From positions 434,001-498,000 of the forward strand of contig NZ_AWOR01000068.1 in the NCBI RefSeq assembly GCF_000761245.1: a DNA stretch of 64,000 nt. The letters run 5' to 3'. Position 1 is the stretch's first letter, and the number at the start of each line of letters is the position of its first letter. The stretch is from Comamonas testosteroni (GTDB taxonomy: Bacteria > Pseudomonadota > Gammaproteobacteria > Burkholderiales > Burkholderiaceae_C). Both the position numbers and the translations under genes were made by a program. This document shows positions 11,417 through 21,119 of the stretch, one piece after another. The notes under the pieces are model-generated. The model worked only from the letters and a program-made list of their open reading frames with translations. It had not been told where the DNA came from and searched no databases.

Positions 11417-11890
11417 CTATTTGATCATCACCAAAACGATGACTGTTGCCAGCGACAGATAAGTCACATAGGGGATAAACCGCTTTCCCCTATCAGTTGA
11501 GCCATCCTCCAACTTTATTGCAGGGAAAAATAAATATCTCAGATCACTTCGGGCAATCAAGCCATGAGCCAGTGCAAACGCACAACTCAGAGCCCAGATC
11601 AAAAGCAGCAACTCCCAGCCGACCCAGGCTCCCAGAGCCGCAGAAAATTTCACATCTCCCGCCCCCATGAGGCCCATAAAATAAAAGAATAGAAAAAATA
11701 AAAATATCGAAACCGAAGAAATCAGACCATTGATCCAACTTACCCCAACTGGTTGATTTTCAGGGTCAAAAACAAAAATGAAAATTGATGTTATCAAACC
11801 ACAGAAAATCAACCAGTTGGGAACCATCCTATGTCTGAGATCGAAGATCCCAGAGGCAACCAAGAACAATATGAAAAGATATCCCCACAT
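11417..11890 (-). CDS. tadV: TadV/CpaA prepilin peptidase (A24)
   Basis: Predicted 157-residue membrane aspartic peptidase that processes Flp and the pseudopilins. The two catalytic Asp regions are visible: FDLRHRMVPNW near residue 17 and MGAGDVKFSAALG near residue 73. Several hydrophobic helices fill the rest. The length suits the short A24 family that lacks the methylase domain. It begins 4 bases after the flp stop with no clear Shine-Dalgarno, so it is probably translated by coupling. Confidence 0.9.
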   Translation of the reverse strand: MWGYLFILFLVASGIFDLRHRMVPNWLIFCGLITSIFIFVFDPENQPVGVSWINGLISSVSIFLFFLFFYFMGLMGAGDVKFSAALGAWVGWELLLLIWALSCAFALAHGLIARSDLRYLFFPAIKLEDGSTDRGKRFIPYVTYLSLATVIVLVMIK

Positions 11891-11894
11891 TGCT

Positions 11895-12074
11895 TTATGC
11901 GATGGTGATTCCCTTCAGTTTCGTTCCAATGCGTCCGAAAAAGTCTGACAACTCCTTGCCCAGATTAGTCAGCGCCAACGCCAACCCAACAGCAATCAGG
12001 CCAGCGATCAGCGCATACTCAATCGCCGTTGCACCTTCTTCATCACGCCAGAATTTGATGATTTGGTCTTTCAT
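11895..12074 (-). CDS. flp: Flp type IVb pilin
   Basis: Predicted 59-residue prepilin, the main subunit of the Tad pilus. The Flp motif is clear: EEGATAIEYALIAGLIAVGL, with cleavage expected after the Gly, Glu-Tyr at +5/+6, and a single hydrophobic helix. The start at MKDQIIKF was chosen because AAGGAG lies 6 bases before it; an in-frame Met six codons upstream would place the ribosome site inside the gene. First gene of the Tad operon. Confidence 0.95.
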   Translation of the reverse strand: MKDQIIKFWRDEEGATAIEYALIAGLIAVGLALALTNLGKELSDFFGRIGTKLKGITIA

Positions 12075-12427
12075 GACTAGCTCCTTCAACAATCAGGTTT
12101 GTAGATCGCTGTGGCTGTTTTCGACCACCGCGGAGTCCATCTTACGAAGCAAGAAACATCTTGAAATATTTGAAATAGCTATCAACAAATATGCTGCATA
12201 GCTCTCAGCAATTTCACCCCTCGAGTAAGCAAGCACTCCCGGACCAAAAAATCCAATAAAAACAATCACTTCACAAGCCGAAAGAGATCATCTGTAATTT
12301 TCCCGACTAATCCCTCACGTGTGGCTTCCGGTTCAATCTACGCAATCTTCATTCATTTCCTACAGGCTATTGGATTTCCTCCTACATTCAATAATCGGGT
12401 TAACCCTTGGTTTTGAATGAAAAACAA
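12075..12427. promoter_or_regulatory. Upstream region of the Tad operon
   Basis: A non-coding, AT-rich stretch between flp and the xre terminator that must carry the Tad promoter and leader. I could not pick one convincing sigma-70 or sigma-54 promoter. A palindrome GGGTTAACCC at 12397-12406, followed by TTG, is shared with the region at 62964-62976. Confidence 0.5.
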
Positions 12428-12460
12428 AAAGGCCTGCAGATAGCAGGCCTTTCTGAAACA
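12428..12460 (-). terminator. Intrinsic terminator of the xre gene
   Basis: Perfect 10-bp stem AAAGGCCTGC / GCAGGCCTTT with a 5-base loop (12428-12452). Read on the minus strand it is followed by a T-rich run (TTTTTGTTTTT, 12430-12420). It lies just past the stop of the XRE gene and separates it from the Tad operon. Confidence 0.9.
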
Positions 12461-12491
12461 AAAGGAATCGCTCAATAAAGTGATTCGGAAA

Positions 12492-12806
12492 TCATTGCAG
12501 AGCTTTAATCAGTTTGAGAGCAATGTCCTGCAACGGCGGCTGCAGTTTTCTATAGCAGTCGAGCAAACGCTGCTCATCGCTGGGCAGCGATGCGGTCTCT
12601 GAATGCAGACCTGCCATCAATTCCAGCGCCGTGGTCTGCAGGGCGATGGCCAGTCTTGCCAGCGTGTCATTCTTGAGAGTGCGAATGGCTCCCGACTCGA
12701 TTTGAGAGATGGCGGATGCAGTGACATCCGCCATCTGCGCCAAGCGTCCCTGACTCAAACCCAGCGCCTGTCGCCGGGCGCGTATGCGCTCACCTAAATG
12801 CGTCAT
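12492..12806 (-). CDS. XRE-family DNA-binding regulator
   Basis: Predicted 104-residue transcription regulator. Residues about 6-62 form a Cro/C1-type helix-turn-helix (ARRQALGLSQGRLAQMADVT, then ISQIESGAIRTLKNDTLARL). The short C-terminal part is helical without a recognised ligand domain. It has its own terminator. It is immediately upstream of the Tad operon on the same strand, so control of flp is possible but not shown. Confidence 0.85.
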   Translation of the reverse strand: MTHLGERIRARRQALGLSQGRLAQMADVTASAISQIESGAIRTLKNDTLARLAIALQTTALELMAGLHSETASLPSDEQRLLDCYRKLQPPLQDIALKLIKALQ

Positions 12807-12949
12807 CTATCCCACTAACTCACACTACACGCCAATGCCTGCGCAAATGTCACGCGGACTTTATTTAGTTTGAGCCCCCCGACAACCGAGGCTCCTTGGT
12901 AGAGGGCTCTGCAACACAGCTACCCCTAACTCGGAGGCAGCAAGCAAAG

Positions 12950-13013
12950 ACCGCCTTGCGGCGGTGCTCCTGCCCCTTGGCGGGAAAGCTCAAAGAGCCT
13001 CAAGCGGTGGCTC
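12950..13013 (-). terminator. Possible hairpins after the SEC-C protein gene
   Basis: Two hairpins follow the stop at 13017 on the minus strand: GAGCC/GGCTC with a 9-base loop (12995-13013), followed by CTTTG, and ACCGCC-TTGC-GGCGGT (12950-12965), followed by a weak T-containing tail. Neither has a strong T-run. Confidence 0.35.
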
Positions 13014-13016
13014 TGG

Positions 13017-13865
13017 TCAGGCCCCGTGGCACTTCTTGAACTTCTTGCCGCTACCGCAGGGGCAGGGGTCATTGCGGCCGGGCTGCTCGCCCTTGACGAT
13101 GGTTTCCTGGCGGGGGCCCATGCTCTTCCACAGGCGGTACAGGTCATACACGGCCCAGATGGCTTCGCCAAAGGCGTCCACACGCTCCTGGCTGGTCGAG
13201 GCGGGGCCGGCTTCGTCGTACAGATTCAGAGCCGGCTCGTCCGTGTCGTCTTCGGTCAGGTTGACGATGAACTCCATGGCCGCATCCAGCAACTGAGCTG
13301 CTTCCTTGTCGCGTGGTGCGGCCCATTCGTCGGCCCAGTTCTCCACCACAAACATGAAGCCCAACGCCCACACTTGCGAGAACGAGGGCACTTCTTCGCC
13401 GGCCAACTCGGCCTGCTCGGCTTCGGGCAGGATGGCGATGGCGCCACGCGTGTCCAGTGCTTCGGGCTGGAAGGCGGCGTCGTCGGCCAGGGACTTGATG
13501 TCGGCATCGAGCTGCTCGCGCACTTCGGCCAGGCGCAGCTCGAACAGCTCCATGAAACGTGCCTGCTGGGCCTCGTCCTTGAAGACTTCCAGCTTGGGCA
13601 GGGGCTGGCCTTCGGCCACTTGCAGGGCTTCGCCATCGCCCAGCAACATGGGCATGTATTCAGCTGCGGCGATGGGGCGGCGCGTGCAGACCAGAGCGGT
13701 CAGGAAACCGTCACAGAATTCCCACTGGGGAATTTCGTCGCCGCGGGTGCGCAGCTCATCGAGCAGCGCATCCAGCTCTTCGAGCTGATCGTTGCTCAGT
13801 GCGCCCTCGGGAATGTCGGCGAGGGCCGAGTCTTCTGCTGCGGAGTTAGGTGCTTGTTCTTGCAT
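13017..13865 (-). CDS. UPF0149/YecA-family protein with SEC-C motif
   Basis: Predicted 282-residue cytoplasmic protein. The N-terminal about 200 residues match the UPF0149 family ([20 protein letters not shown] and [14 protein letters not shown]). The C-terminus ends with a SEC-C zinc-binding motif, [17 protein letters not shown] (Cys-x-Cys-x8-Cys-His), as in the SecA tail. Exact function unknown; ribosome or protein-quality roles have been proposed for SEC-C proteins. Confidence 0.9.
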   Translation of the reverse strand: MQEQAPNSAAEDSALADIPEGALSNDQLEELDALLDELRTRGDEIPQWEFCDGFLTALVCTRRPIAAAEYMPMLLGDGEALQVAEGQPLPKLEVFKDEAQQARFMELFELRLAEVREQLDADIKSLADDAAFQPEALDTRGAIAILPEAEQAELAGEEVPSFSQVWALGFMFVVENWADEWAAPRDKEAAQLLDAAMEFIVNLTEDDTDEPALNLYDEAGPASTSQERVDAFGEAIWAVYDLYRLWKSMGPRQETIVKGEQPGRNDPCPCGSGKKFKKCHGA

Positions 13866-13994
13866 AGGGAAAGGCTTTTATGATGGCCCGGACCGTTTCA
13901 TCACTATCGAAGTGCAGGGCCGGGAGATGGAGCTGGGGGCAGGATGCTCCCGTACAGGCTGAATTTTAGCGGGCCACCATCAACACACCCTGCC

Positions 13995-15743
13995 ATGGGA
14001 GTATCTGCAGTGCATCGCTTCTTCAACAGTCTGCCTCTGCGCTATAGCGCGCTAGCCATCTCGGTGGTCGTACTGGGCATCTCGCTCTACACGCTGACGA
14101 CAGCAGACAGGGGGCTTGGATGGTTGATTGCGTCGACCCTGCTGGTGCTGCTGGGCATCTGGGATCTGCTGCAAAAGCAGCATGCCATTTTGCGCAACTA
14201 TCCCGTCATGGGACATTTGCGCTTCATCTTTGAATTCATCCGTCCCGAGATTCGCCAGTACTTCATCGAAGGCGATACCGAGGCCCAGCCTTTCTCGCGC
14301 GCCCAGCGCTCGCTGGTCTATCAGCGTGCCAAGGGCCAGGTCGACAACCGGCCGTTCGGCACCCAGCTCGACGTGAGTCAGCAGGGCTATGAGTGGGTCA
14401 ACCACTCCCTGCAACCCACCAAGCTCAGCTCGCATGACTTCCGCCTGTGGATTGGCGGCACGCAGGAGCAGCCAGCTGAAGGAGTGGATCCCTGCACCCG
14501 CCCCTATCACGCCAGCGTCTTCAATATCTCGGCCATGAGCTTTGGCGCGTTGTCGGGCAACGCCATCCAGGCGCTGAACCAGGGCGCGAAGATGGGCGGC
14601 TTCATCCACGACACGGGCGAAGGCTCGATCAGCCAGTACCACCGCATGCATGGCGGCGATCTGATCTGGGAGGTGGCTTCGGGCTACTTCGGCTGCCGCA
14701 ATGCGGACGGCACGTTCAGCGAAGAGAAATTCATCGCCAACGCCACCGACCCGCAGGTCAAGATGATAGAGATCAAGCTCAGCCAAGGCGCCAAACCCGG
14801 CCATGGCGGCATGCTGCCCGGAGCCAAGGTCACTCCCGAAATTGCAGCAGCGCGCGGTATACCCATTGGCGTAGACTGCATTTCGCCGTCCAGCCACAGC
14901 GCATTCTCCACCCCTGTGGAGCTGATGCAGTTCATCGCCAGGCTGCGCCGTCTTTCAGGCGGCAAGCCCACGGGCTTCAAGTTCTGCGTCGGTCATCCCT
15001 GGGAATGGTTTGCCATGGTCAAGGCCATGCTGGAAACCAATATCACGCCCGACTTCATCGTCGTCGATGGCGCCGAAGGCGGCACGGGCGCTGCGCCTGT
15101 GGAGTTTGTCGACCATGTGGGCGTGCCGCTGCAGGAGGGCCTGCTGCTGGTGCACAACACGCTGCTGGGAGTGAACCTGCGCCAGCGCATCAAGATCGGC
15201 GCGGCCGGCAAGGTCATCACGGCCTTCGACATTGCCCGCATGATGGCCCTGGGTGCCGACTGGTGCAATTCGGGGCGCGGCTTCATGATGGCGCTGGGCT
15301 GCATCCAGGCCCAGAGCTGCCACACCGGCACCTGCCCCACGGGCGTCACCACGCAAGACGCCGTGCGCCAGCAGGCGCTGGTCGTGCCCGACAAGGCCAC
15401 GCGCGTGGCCAACTTCCACAAGAACACCTTGCATGCGCTGCAGGAGCTGGTTCAGGCCGCCGGCCTCAGGCATCCCAACGAGATCACGGCCCACCATATC
15501 GTGCGCCGGCTGGACGACACCCAGGTCAGCCTGCTGTCCAACCTGATACTGCGCGTGGAGCCAGGCTGCCTGCTCAAGAACCTGGAGCGCCAGCACAAGG
15601 TCTTCCAGAACTACTGGCCGCTGGCCACGGCACAGAGCTTTCAGCCGCTGCACGAGCCCGTATTGCGCCCCTCTGCTGCAGGCAGTGCCGACAACGCGGC
15701 ACAATCGCAGGCTTTTCCCCAGCGCAACGGCATCTGGACCTGA
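13995..15743 (+). CDS. FMN-binding glutamate synthase-like protein
   Basis: Predicted 582-residue membrane-attached protein. Two N-terminal helices (about residues 17-55) precede a domain like the FMN/Fe-S centre of the large subunit of glutamate synthase (VFNISAMSFGALSGNAIQAL; FIVVDGAEGGTGAAPVEF). Cys residues in SCHTGTCPTGV match the 3Fe-4S site region. It lacks the glutaminase domain, so it is not classic GltB. The physiological reaction is unknown. The start at MGVSAVHRF was chosen because the extra 17 codons upstream show no family similarity. Confidence 0.88.
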   Translation: MGVSAVHRFFNSLPLRYSALAISVVVLGISLYTLTTADRGLGWLIASTLLVLLGIWDLLQKQHAILRNYPVMGHLRFIFEFIRPEIRQYFIEGDTEAQPFSRAQRSLVYQRAKGQVDNRPFGTQLDVSQQGYEWVNHSLQPTKLSSHDFRLWIGGTQEQPAEGVDPCTRPYHASVFNISAMSFGALSGNAIQALNQGAKMGGFIHDTGEGSISQYHRMHGGDLIWEVASGYFGCRNADGTFSEEKFIANATDPQVKMIEIKLSQGAKPGHGGMLPGAKVTPEIAAARGIPIGVDCISPSSHSAFSTPVELMQFIARLRRLSGGKPTGFKFCVGHPWEWFAMVKAMLETNITPDFIVVDGAEGGTGAAPVEFVDHVGVPLQEGLLLVHNTLLGVNLRQRIKIGAAGKVITAFDIARMMALGADWCNSGRGFMMALGCIQAQSCHTGTCPTGVTTQDAVRQQALVVPDKATRVANFHKNTLHALQELVQAAGLRHPNEITAHHIVRRLDDTQVSLLSNLILRVEPGCLLKNLERQHKVFQNYWPLATAQSFQPLHEPVLRPSAAGSADNAAQSQAFPQRNGIWT

Positions 15744-15811
15744 GAAGCCAGAGCCTCGCGCCCGACAGACCCCACGCCGTGCCATCTCAGGATATTTCCG
15801 CCCAAGAGCAG

Positions 15812-16630
15812 ATGCCCCCTGCGCAGAACGCCATCGATTACCAGGCATTTCTGCGCGAGCATCTGGACCAGCCTCACAGCATCATGCGCTATGACCTGGC
15901 GCATGAAACCCTTTGGGTCAAGCGCGCCAACAAAGGCAACCCGGCCCTCAACTACTGGCTGCTGAGCACGCTGGCCAAGCTGTTCAGGGCCGCCGTGCTG
16001 CAGCCCGTGCCCAACCCCGGAGGGACCGAGTCCCTGCAAACCGAAGTGCGCCGCCTGCGCAGCTTCATGGCCAAGGGCCTGCGCGTGCCGCAGGTGCTGG
16101 CCACGCACGAGCAGGCCTTTGTGATGCGCCATCTGGGCCGCCCGGGAGAAGAGGCTCCATCGCTGAGCAATGCCATCGAAGAAGCGATTGCCCGGGGCGC
16201 GCAGCCCACGCTGGAGCTCTGGCAAAAAGGCCTGGAGGCCATACAGCAGGCACATGCCTGCGGCGAGGTGCTGAGCCAGGCCGTGGCGCGCAATATGGTG
16301 GTCTGCGCCGACGGGGTCATAGGCTTCATCGACTTTGAAGACGACCCTGCTGCCCATTTGCCGCAAGCCGTCTGCATGGCGCGCGATGCCCTCAACTATG
16401 CCCAATCCACGGCGCTGTTTCTGCAGCAGGCAGGTGCGCTGGGACAGGCCCGACAAGCCTGGCAGCAGTTTGTACAGCAGCTTCCCGCTGAGGCCCGGCA
16501 GGTACTGGAGCGCACCGTCAACAAACTGAGCTGGGTGCGCTTTCTACCCCGCAGCAAGAGCCTGGGGCGTGACACCCTGCGCGTGCTGGCGGCCCATGAC
16601 CTGCTGGCGGCGACCCCGCTCTCCGCCTGA
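15812..16630 (+). CDS. Kinase-like (phosphotransferase) protein
   Basis: Predicted 272-residue protein. The segment ARNMVVCADGVIGFIDFEDD resembles the catalytic loop and metal-binding Asp region of APH/BUD32-type small kinases, and an earlier Arg/Lys-rich region may hold the nucleotide site. The open frame extends far upstream inside the preceding gene; I start at the ATG of MPPAQNAID, with AAGAG before it. A GTG at 15779 is the alternative. Substrate unknown. Same strand as the glutamate-synthase-like gene 68 bp before it. Confidence 0.6.
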   Translation: MPPAQNAIDYQAFLREHLDQPHSIMRYDLAHETLWVKRANKGNPALNYWLLSTLAKLFRAAVLQPVPNPGGTESLQTEVRRLRSFMAKGLRVPQVLATHEQAFVMRHLGRPGEEAPSLSNAIEEAIARGAQPTLELWQKGLEAIQQAHACGEVLSQAVARNMVVCADGVIGFIDFEDDPAAHLPQAVCMARDALNYAQSTALFLQQAGALGQARQAWQQFVQQLPAEARQVLERTVNKLSWVRFLPRSKSLGRDTLRVLAAHDLLAATPLSA

Positions 16631-16693
16631 ATGCCATAAAAGCAATAGCTACCAGCGCTTTCCCTGACTGTGCTTCAAGCCTGAAGCCCATGA

Positions 16694-16725
16694 AAAAAGC
16701 CCCGACCTGATGGTCGGGGCTTTTT
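16694..16725. terminator. Bidirectional intrinsic terminator
   Basis: Stem of 9 GC-rich pairs (GCCCCGACC/GGTCGGGGC) with a TGAT loop, flanked by A5 on the left and T5 on the right. It suits both the kinase-like gene (+) and dctA (-), which converge here. Confidence 0.9.
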
Positions 16726-16745
16726 GGCATGAGGCCTGTGCTCTC

Positions 16746-18062
16746 TCAGGCGTGAGCGGACACTGCCTCGTTTTCGTCCTTGCCTGCCAGAGCCGCATCC
16801 AGCTTTTCGTGGTCCAGCGCGTTTTCCCACTTGGAGACCACCACGGTGGCGACGGCGTTACCGATGAAGTTGGTCAGCGAACGGCATTCGGACATGAAGC
16901 GGTCCACACCCAGAATCAGAGCCATGCCGGCCACGGGCACCTCGGGCACCACGGCCAGGGTCGCTGCCAGGGTGATGAAACCAGCCCCCGTCACACCCGC
17001 CGCGCCCTTGGACGACAGCATGGCAACCAGCAGCAAAGCGATCTGGTGGCCCAGGGTCAGATGGGTATCGGTCGCCTGGGCAATGAACAGCGCAGCCAGC
17101 GTCATGTAGATATTGGTGCCGTCCAGGTTGAAGGAGTAACCGGTGGGCACGACCAGACCGACGACGGACTTGCTGCAGCCGGCTTTTTCCATCTTGTGCA
17201 TCAGCGAAGGCAGAGCCGATTCGGAAGACGATGTGCCCAGCACCAGCAGCAACTCGTCCTTGAGGTACTTGATCAGCTTGAGCACGGAGAAGCCGCAAAA
17301 GCGCGCCACCGCACCCAGGATCACCAGCACGAACAGGGCCGAGGTGATGTAGAAGGTCAGCACCAGCTCGGCCAGGTTGACCAGCGAGCCCAGGCCGAAC
17401 TTGCCGATGGTGAAGGCCATGGCGCCAAACGCGCCGATGGGAGCGAACTTCATCACGATGTTGACCAGCTTGAACACGGGCTTGGTCAGGGCTTCAAAGA
17501 AGTTCAGCACGGGCTTGCCGGCCTCGCCGACCATGGCCAGGGACACGCCGAACAGCACGGCCACCAGCAGCACCTGCAGGATGTTGTCGCCCACGAACGG
17601 ACTGATCAGCGTCTTGGGGATGATGTCCATCACAAAGCCGGTCAGCGTCATCTCGTGCGACTTGGCCACATAGCCCTTGACGGCCGTCTGGTCCAGATCG
17701 GCGGGGTTGATGTGCATACCGGCGCCGGGCTGCATCACATTGGCCACGATCAGGCCCACGACCAGCGCCAGTGTGGAGAAGGTCAGGAAATACGCCATGG
17801 CCTTGCCGAACACGCGACCCACGGCGCTCAGGTGCGTCATGCTGGCGATGCCGGTGACGATGGTCAGGAAGATCACCGGCGCGATGATCATCTTGATGAG
17901 CTTGATGAAGGCATCGCCAAAGGGCTTCATGGCCTCGCCATAGGCGGGCTCGAAATGCCCCAGCAGCACGCCCACGATGATGGCGAACACCACCTGGAAG
18001 TAGAGCTGACGGTAGAACGGCAAGTGCTCGCGCGGAGCAGATTCGGTGGGCAGAGTGTGCAC
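16746..18062 (-). CDS. dctA: C4-dicarboxylate:cation symporter DctA
   Basis: Predicted 438-residue inner-membrane carrier of the dicarboxylate/amino acid:cation symporter (DAACS) family, taking up succinate, fumarate and malate. Visible marks: [20 protein letters not shown] at the start, the serine-rich [18 protein letters not shown] re-entrant loop, and [20 protein letters not shown]. The long upstream frame is not credible; I chose GTG at 18062 because TTGGAG lies 7 bases before it and the length fits DctA. It is divergent from a sensor kinase gene. Confidence 0.93.
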   Translation of the reverse strand: MHTLPTESAPREHLPFYRQLYFQVVFAIIVGVLLGHFEPAYGEAMKPFGDAFIKLIKMIIAPVIFLTIVTGIASMTHLSAVGRVFGKAMAYFLTFSTLALVVGLIVANVMQPGAGMHINPADLDQTAVKGYVAKSHEMTLTGFVMDIIPKTLISPFVGDNILQVLLVAVLFGVSLAMVGEAGKPVLNFFEALTKPVFKLVNIVMKFAPIGAFGAMAFTIGKFGLGSLVNLAELVLTFYITSALFVLVILGAVARFCGFSVLKLIKYLKDELLLVLGTSSSESALPSLMHKMEKAGCSKSVVGLVVPTGYSFNLDGTNIYMTLAALFIAQATDTHLTLGHQIALLLVAMLSSKGAAGVTGAGFITLAATLAVVPEVPVAGMALILGVDRFMSECRSLTNFIGNAVATVVVSKWENALDHEKLDAALAGKDENEAVSAHA

Positions 18063-18082
18063 GCTGCATCTCCAAGATTGCG

Positions 18083-18103
18083 GGCGCACCACCGTGGTGC
18101 GCC
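18083..18103. promoter_or_regulatory. Inverted repeat before dctA
   Basis: Perfect 9-bp arms GGCGCACCA / TGGTGCGCC around CCG, 20 bp upstream of the dctA GTG. It could be an operator or a leader hairpin. A second dyad CCTAGGGA-N23-TCCCTAGG lies at 18175-18213 in the same divergent region. Confidence 0.45.
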
Positions 18104-18277
18104 GAATTGCTGCCGTTTGTACTCCCGCGCCCTTTTTGTGCCGATAACCCATTGGTATTAGGTCGGGATGCGCTCCTAGGGAGAGCATGCACCAACTCAG
18201 GGAAATCCCTAGGCGTCAAAATCCGCGCTGAACCTGCTCCAGAGCCACACTGGGCTCCTTGATCACCCGACCTCGTC

Positions 18278-20941
18278 ATGCGTCTTGCGCGAAACCTTGC
18301 CCGAAACCGACTGTTTTTGACCCTTGTCATCGTGCTCAGCGGCATGCTGCTGAGCATGTGGGCGGCCAGTCGCGTCGCGCTGCAGACCTCTTTGCACGAT
18401 GAAAGCGAGAGCGTGCAGCGCCAGCTCACGCTCTACGCCCAGGCCATGGTGCAGCGCGTGGATCGCTACCGCACCCTGCCCGAGGTGCTGGCGCTCGATG
18501 CCGAGCTCAAGAGCGCGCTCAGCCATCCACTCAGCGCCGCCGAGGTAGACAGGCTCAACCACAAGCTGGAGCAGGCCAACGGCGCCAGCCAGGCTTCCAC
18601 GCTGACCCTCATCGACAAAACCGGCAAGGCCCTGGCCGCCAGCAACTGGCGCGACTCGCACAGCAACGTGGGCGAGGACTACAGCTTTCGACCCTATGTG
18701 ACCCAGGCGCTGAGCCGGGGCAGCGGCCGCTTCTACGGCATAGGCATGACCACGGGACTGCCAGGCTACTTTCTCTCCCAGGCCATTCATGACGATGGCG
18801 GCTCGGTGCTCGGGCTCATCGTCATCAAGATCCTGTTCCAGGAGCTCGAAGGCGAATGGAGCCAGTCGCCCGACATCGTCTTCGCCTCGGACGAGCATGG
18901 CGTGGTCTTTCTCTCCAACCGCGACGAATGGCGCTACCGCCTGCTAGAGCCGCTGTCCAGCAGCGACCAGCAGGTAGTGCGGGACACCCATCAATACGCG
19001 GGCCAGGCCCTGATTCCGCTCGGCTATCGCACCAGCCGGCAGCCTGCTGGCATCGGCATGCTGGCCCATTTCAGCCAGCCTCCGCTGGTCGACCCCATGC
19101 TCTGGCTGCGCATGGAACTGCCTGAAAGCCAATGGCAGTTGCACCTGCTGCACGACATCGTCCATAGCCAGACAGCCAGCCACTGGGCGGCAGTGGCCGC
19201 CGGCGGCCTGTGGCTGGCCGCATCGCTGCTGGTGCTCTACATCCGACAGCGCCAGCGCCTGGCAGCCCTGCGCCAGCGCAGCCGCAAGGAGCTGGAGACC
19301 GTTCTGCACCAGCATGCGCAGGAGTTGCGCACCGCGCAGGACGGCATTGTCCAGGCCGCCAAGCAGGCCGACACCGGACTTTCGCGCAGCCTGCAGCATC
19401 TGCCGCAAGGCGTGGTGGTGGTGGACCCGCAGCTGCGGCTGGTGGCCTGGAACTCGCGTTATGTGGAGCTGTTCCGCTACCCGCCCGAGCTGATGCATGT
19501 GGGCCAGCCTATCGAAGCGCTGATACGCCACAACGCCAAGCGCGGCCTGCTGGGCAAGGGCGATGTGGAGCCCGCGATCCAGCGCCGGCTCCAGCATCTG
19601 CGCAGCGGCAGCCCTCATCTGCACGAAAGCGCCAAGGGCGACGGCACGGTGCTGGAGATTCGCGGCAACCCCCTGCCCGACGGCGGCTTTGTCACCAGCT
19701 ATGCCGACATCACCAGCTATAAGAACACGGCACGCGAGCTGCGCAACCTGGCCGATACGCTGGAGAAGCGCATTGCCGATCGCACCCGGGACCTGGCCCA
19801 GGCCAAACAGGAGGCCGAGCGCGCCAACCGCTACAAGACCCGCTTTGTCGCCTCGGCCGTGCATGACCTGCTGCAGCCGCTGAATGCGGCGCGCATCTTC
19901 ACCAGCCTGCTGCCCACCTATCTGCACGATGATGCGGGCCGCCAGCTGGCCCAGCGGGTGGACAAGGCACTGGCCTCTCAGGACGCCATCCTCACCAGCC
20001 TGCTCGATATCTCGCGCATGGAATCGGGCCAGCTCGAAGTCCGCGTGCGCGATTTCGCGCTCAGTTCCTTGCTGGAAGTGGTGCACAACAATTTTGCGCT
20101 GCAGGCCGAAAACGAGGGCTTGAGCCTGCACTGCATGCCCAGCCGGCTGATCGTGCGCAGCGACGAGGCCCTGCTGCGTCGCATACTGCAGAACTTCGTC
20201 TCCAACGCCATCCGCTACACGCGCAAGGGCCGTATCGTCGTGGGCTGTCGCCGCCAGGGCGACCAGGTGCGCATCGAGGTGCATGACCAGGGACCGGGCA
20301 TTCCCGAGAGCCTGCAAAAGGAAATCTTCGAGGAGTTCCGCCGCCTCGACGAAGGCCATGCCGACGACCGCGGCACCGGCCTGGGCCTGGCCATTGTGGA
20401 GCGCCTGGGCAGATTGCTGGACCATGAGATCGGCCTGCGCTCCACCCTGGGCAAGGGCAGCGTCTTCTGGGTCAAGGTTCCACTGGGCCAGGCTGCAGCA
20501 TTGACACCGGTCTCCCAGGAGCCTTCTCCCAGCGCCCGCGTGGACAGCCCGCTGCAGGGCGGCACCGTCTGGTATGTGGAGGACGATCCCGCCACCCGCG
20601 ACGCCACCTGCGCCCTGCTCGAGCGCTGGGGCTGCGATGTGCCGCTGGCCGCCAATGCACCCGAAGCCCTGGCCTATGCAGCGCCCGGCAATGCACCGCA
20701 ACTGGTGCTGCTCGATGTGCATCTGGGCCAGCTCTACGGCCCCGATGTCTATACCCAGCTTTGCGAGCGCTGGGGCCGGCAGCCTCCAGCCATCCTGCTG
20801 ACCGCCGAAGGCGACAGCACCCTGCGCCGCCAGGCTGCCGAACGCGGCTGGGGCTTTCTGGCCAAGCCGGTCAGACCGCCGGCGCTGCGGGCGCTGATGA
20901 GCCAGACTTTTCTGCGCGGACGAGAAGGCGGCAGCGCCTGA
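18278..20941 (+). CDS. Hybrid sensor histidine kinase
   Basis: Predicted 887-residue membrane kinase. Order: helix at about 11-32; periplasmic sensor domain to about 285; second helix (WAAVAAGGLWLAASLLVLYI); PAS domain about 365-485; coiled linker; HisKA with His529 (SAVHDLLQPLNAARIF); ATPase domain with N box LRRILQNFVSNAIRYTRKG, DQGPGIPE and RGTGLGLAIVERLG; C-terminal receiver with VEDDPATRD and phospho-acceptor Asp813 (LLDVHLG). The layout resembles PAS-type dicarboxylate sensors, and it faces dctA divergently, so control of dctA is plausible. A separate NarL-type regulator at 22737-23375 is the likely output partner. Confidence 0.9.
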   Translation: MRLARNLARNRLFLTLVIVLSGMLLSMWAASRVALQTSLHDESESVQRQLTLYAQAMVQRVDRYRTLPEVLALDAELKSALSHPLSAAEVDRLNHKLEQANGASQASTLTLIDKTGKALAASNWRDSHSNVGEDYSFRPYVTQALSRGSGRFYGIGMTTGLPGYFLSQAIHDDGGSVLGLIVIKILFQELEGEWSQSPDIVFASDEHGVVFLSNRDEWRYRLLEPLSSSDQQVVRDTHQYAGQALIPLGYRTSRQPAGIGMLAHFSQPPLVDPMLWLRMELPESQWQLHLLHDIVHSQTASHWAAVAAGGLWLAASLLVLYIRQRQRLAALRQRSRKELETVLHQHAQELRTAQDGIVQAAKQADTGLSRSLQHLPQGVVVVDPQLRLVAWNSRYVELFRYPPELMHVGQPIEALIRHNAKRGLLGKGDVEPAIQRRLQHLRSGSPHLHESAKGDGTVLEIRGNPLPDGGFVTSYADITSYKNTARELRNLADTLEKRIADRTRDLAQAKQEAERANRYKTRFVASAVHDLLQPLNAARIFTSLLPTYLHDDAGRQLAQRVDKALASQDAILTSLLDISRMESGQLEVRVRDFALSSLLEVVHNNFALQAENEGLSLHCMPSRLIVRSDEALLRRILQNFVSNAIRYTRKGRIVVGCRRQGDQVRIEVHDQGPGIPESLQKEIFEEFRRLDEGHADDRGTGLGLAIVERLGRLLDHEIGLRSTLGKGSVFWVKVPLGQAAALTPVSQEPSPSARVDSPLQGGTVWYVEDDPATRDATCALLERWGCDVPLAANAPEALAYAAPGNAPQLVLLDVHLGQLYGPDVYTQLCERWGRQPPAILLTAEGDSTLRRQAAERGWGFLAKPVRPPALRALMSQTFLRGREGGSA

Positions 20942-21119
20942 AGACCAAAGTCATTTCCAGCTGCGGCGTTTTCAGGGCATCGCACGCTCGCCATGAATTC
21001 AGAACCAGCGCCGGTCTGCACGCCACGACTGCACAAGCCCAGTGGCGAATTCTTCGATATGCTGCAACAGCCTCTGCGGCTTTCAGGCACGCGGGCCGCT
21101 CAACCCTGACAGAGACAGC

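Noticed and set aside
15005-15811. Upstream extension of the kinase-like gene
   Set aside because: The frame runs inside the glutamate-synthase-like gene in another phase and has no family similarity; it is not a fusion.
18944-20722. 592-codon minus-strand frame
   Set aside because: Mirror of the hybrid kinase, which has all kinase boxes in order.
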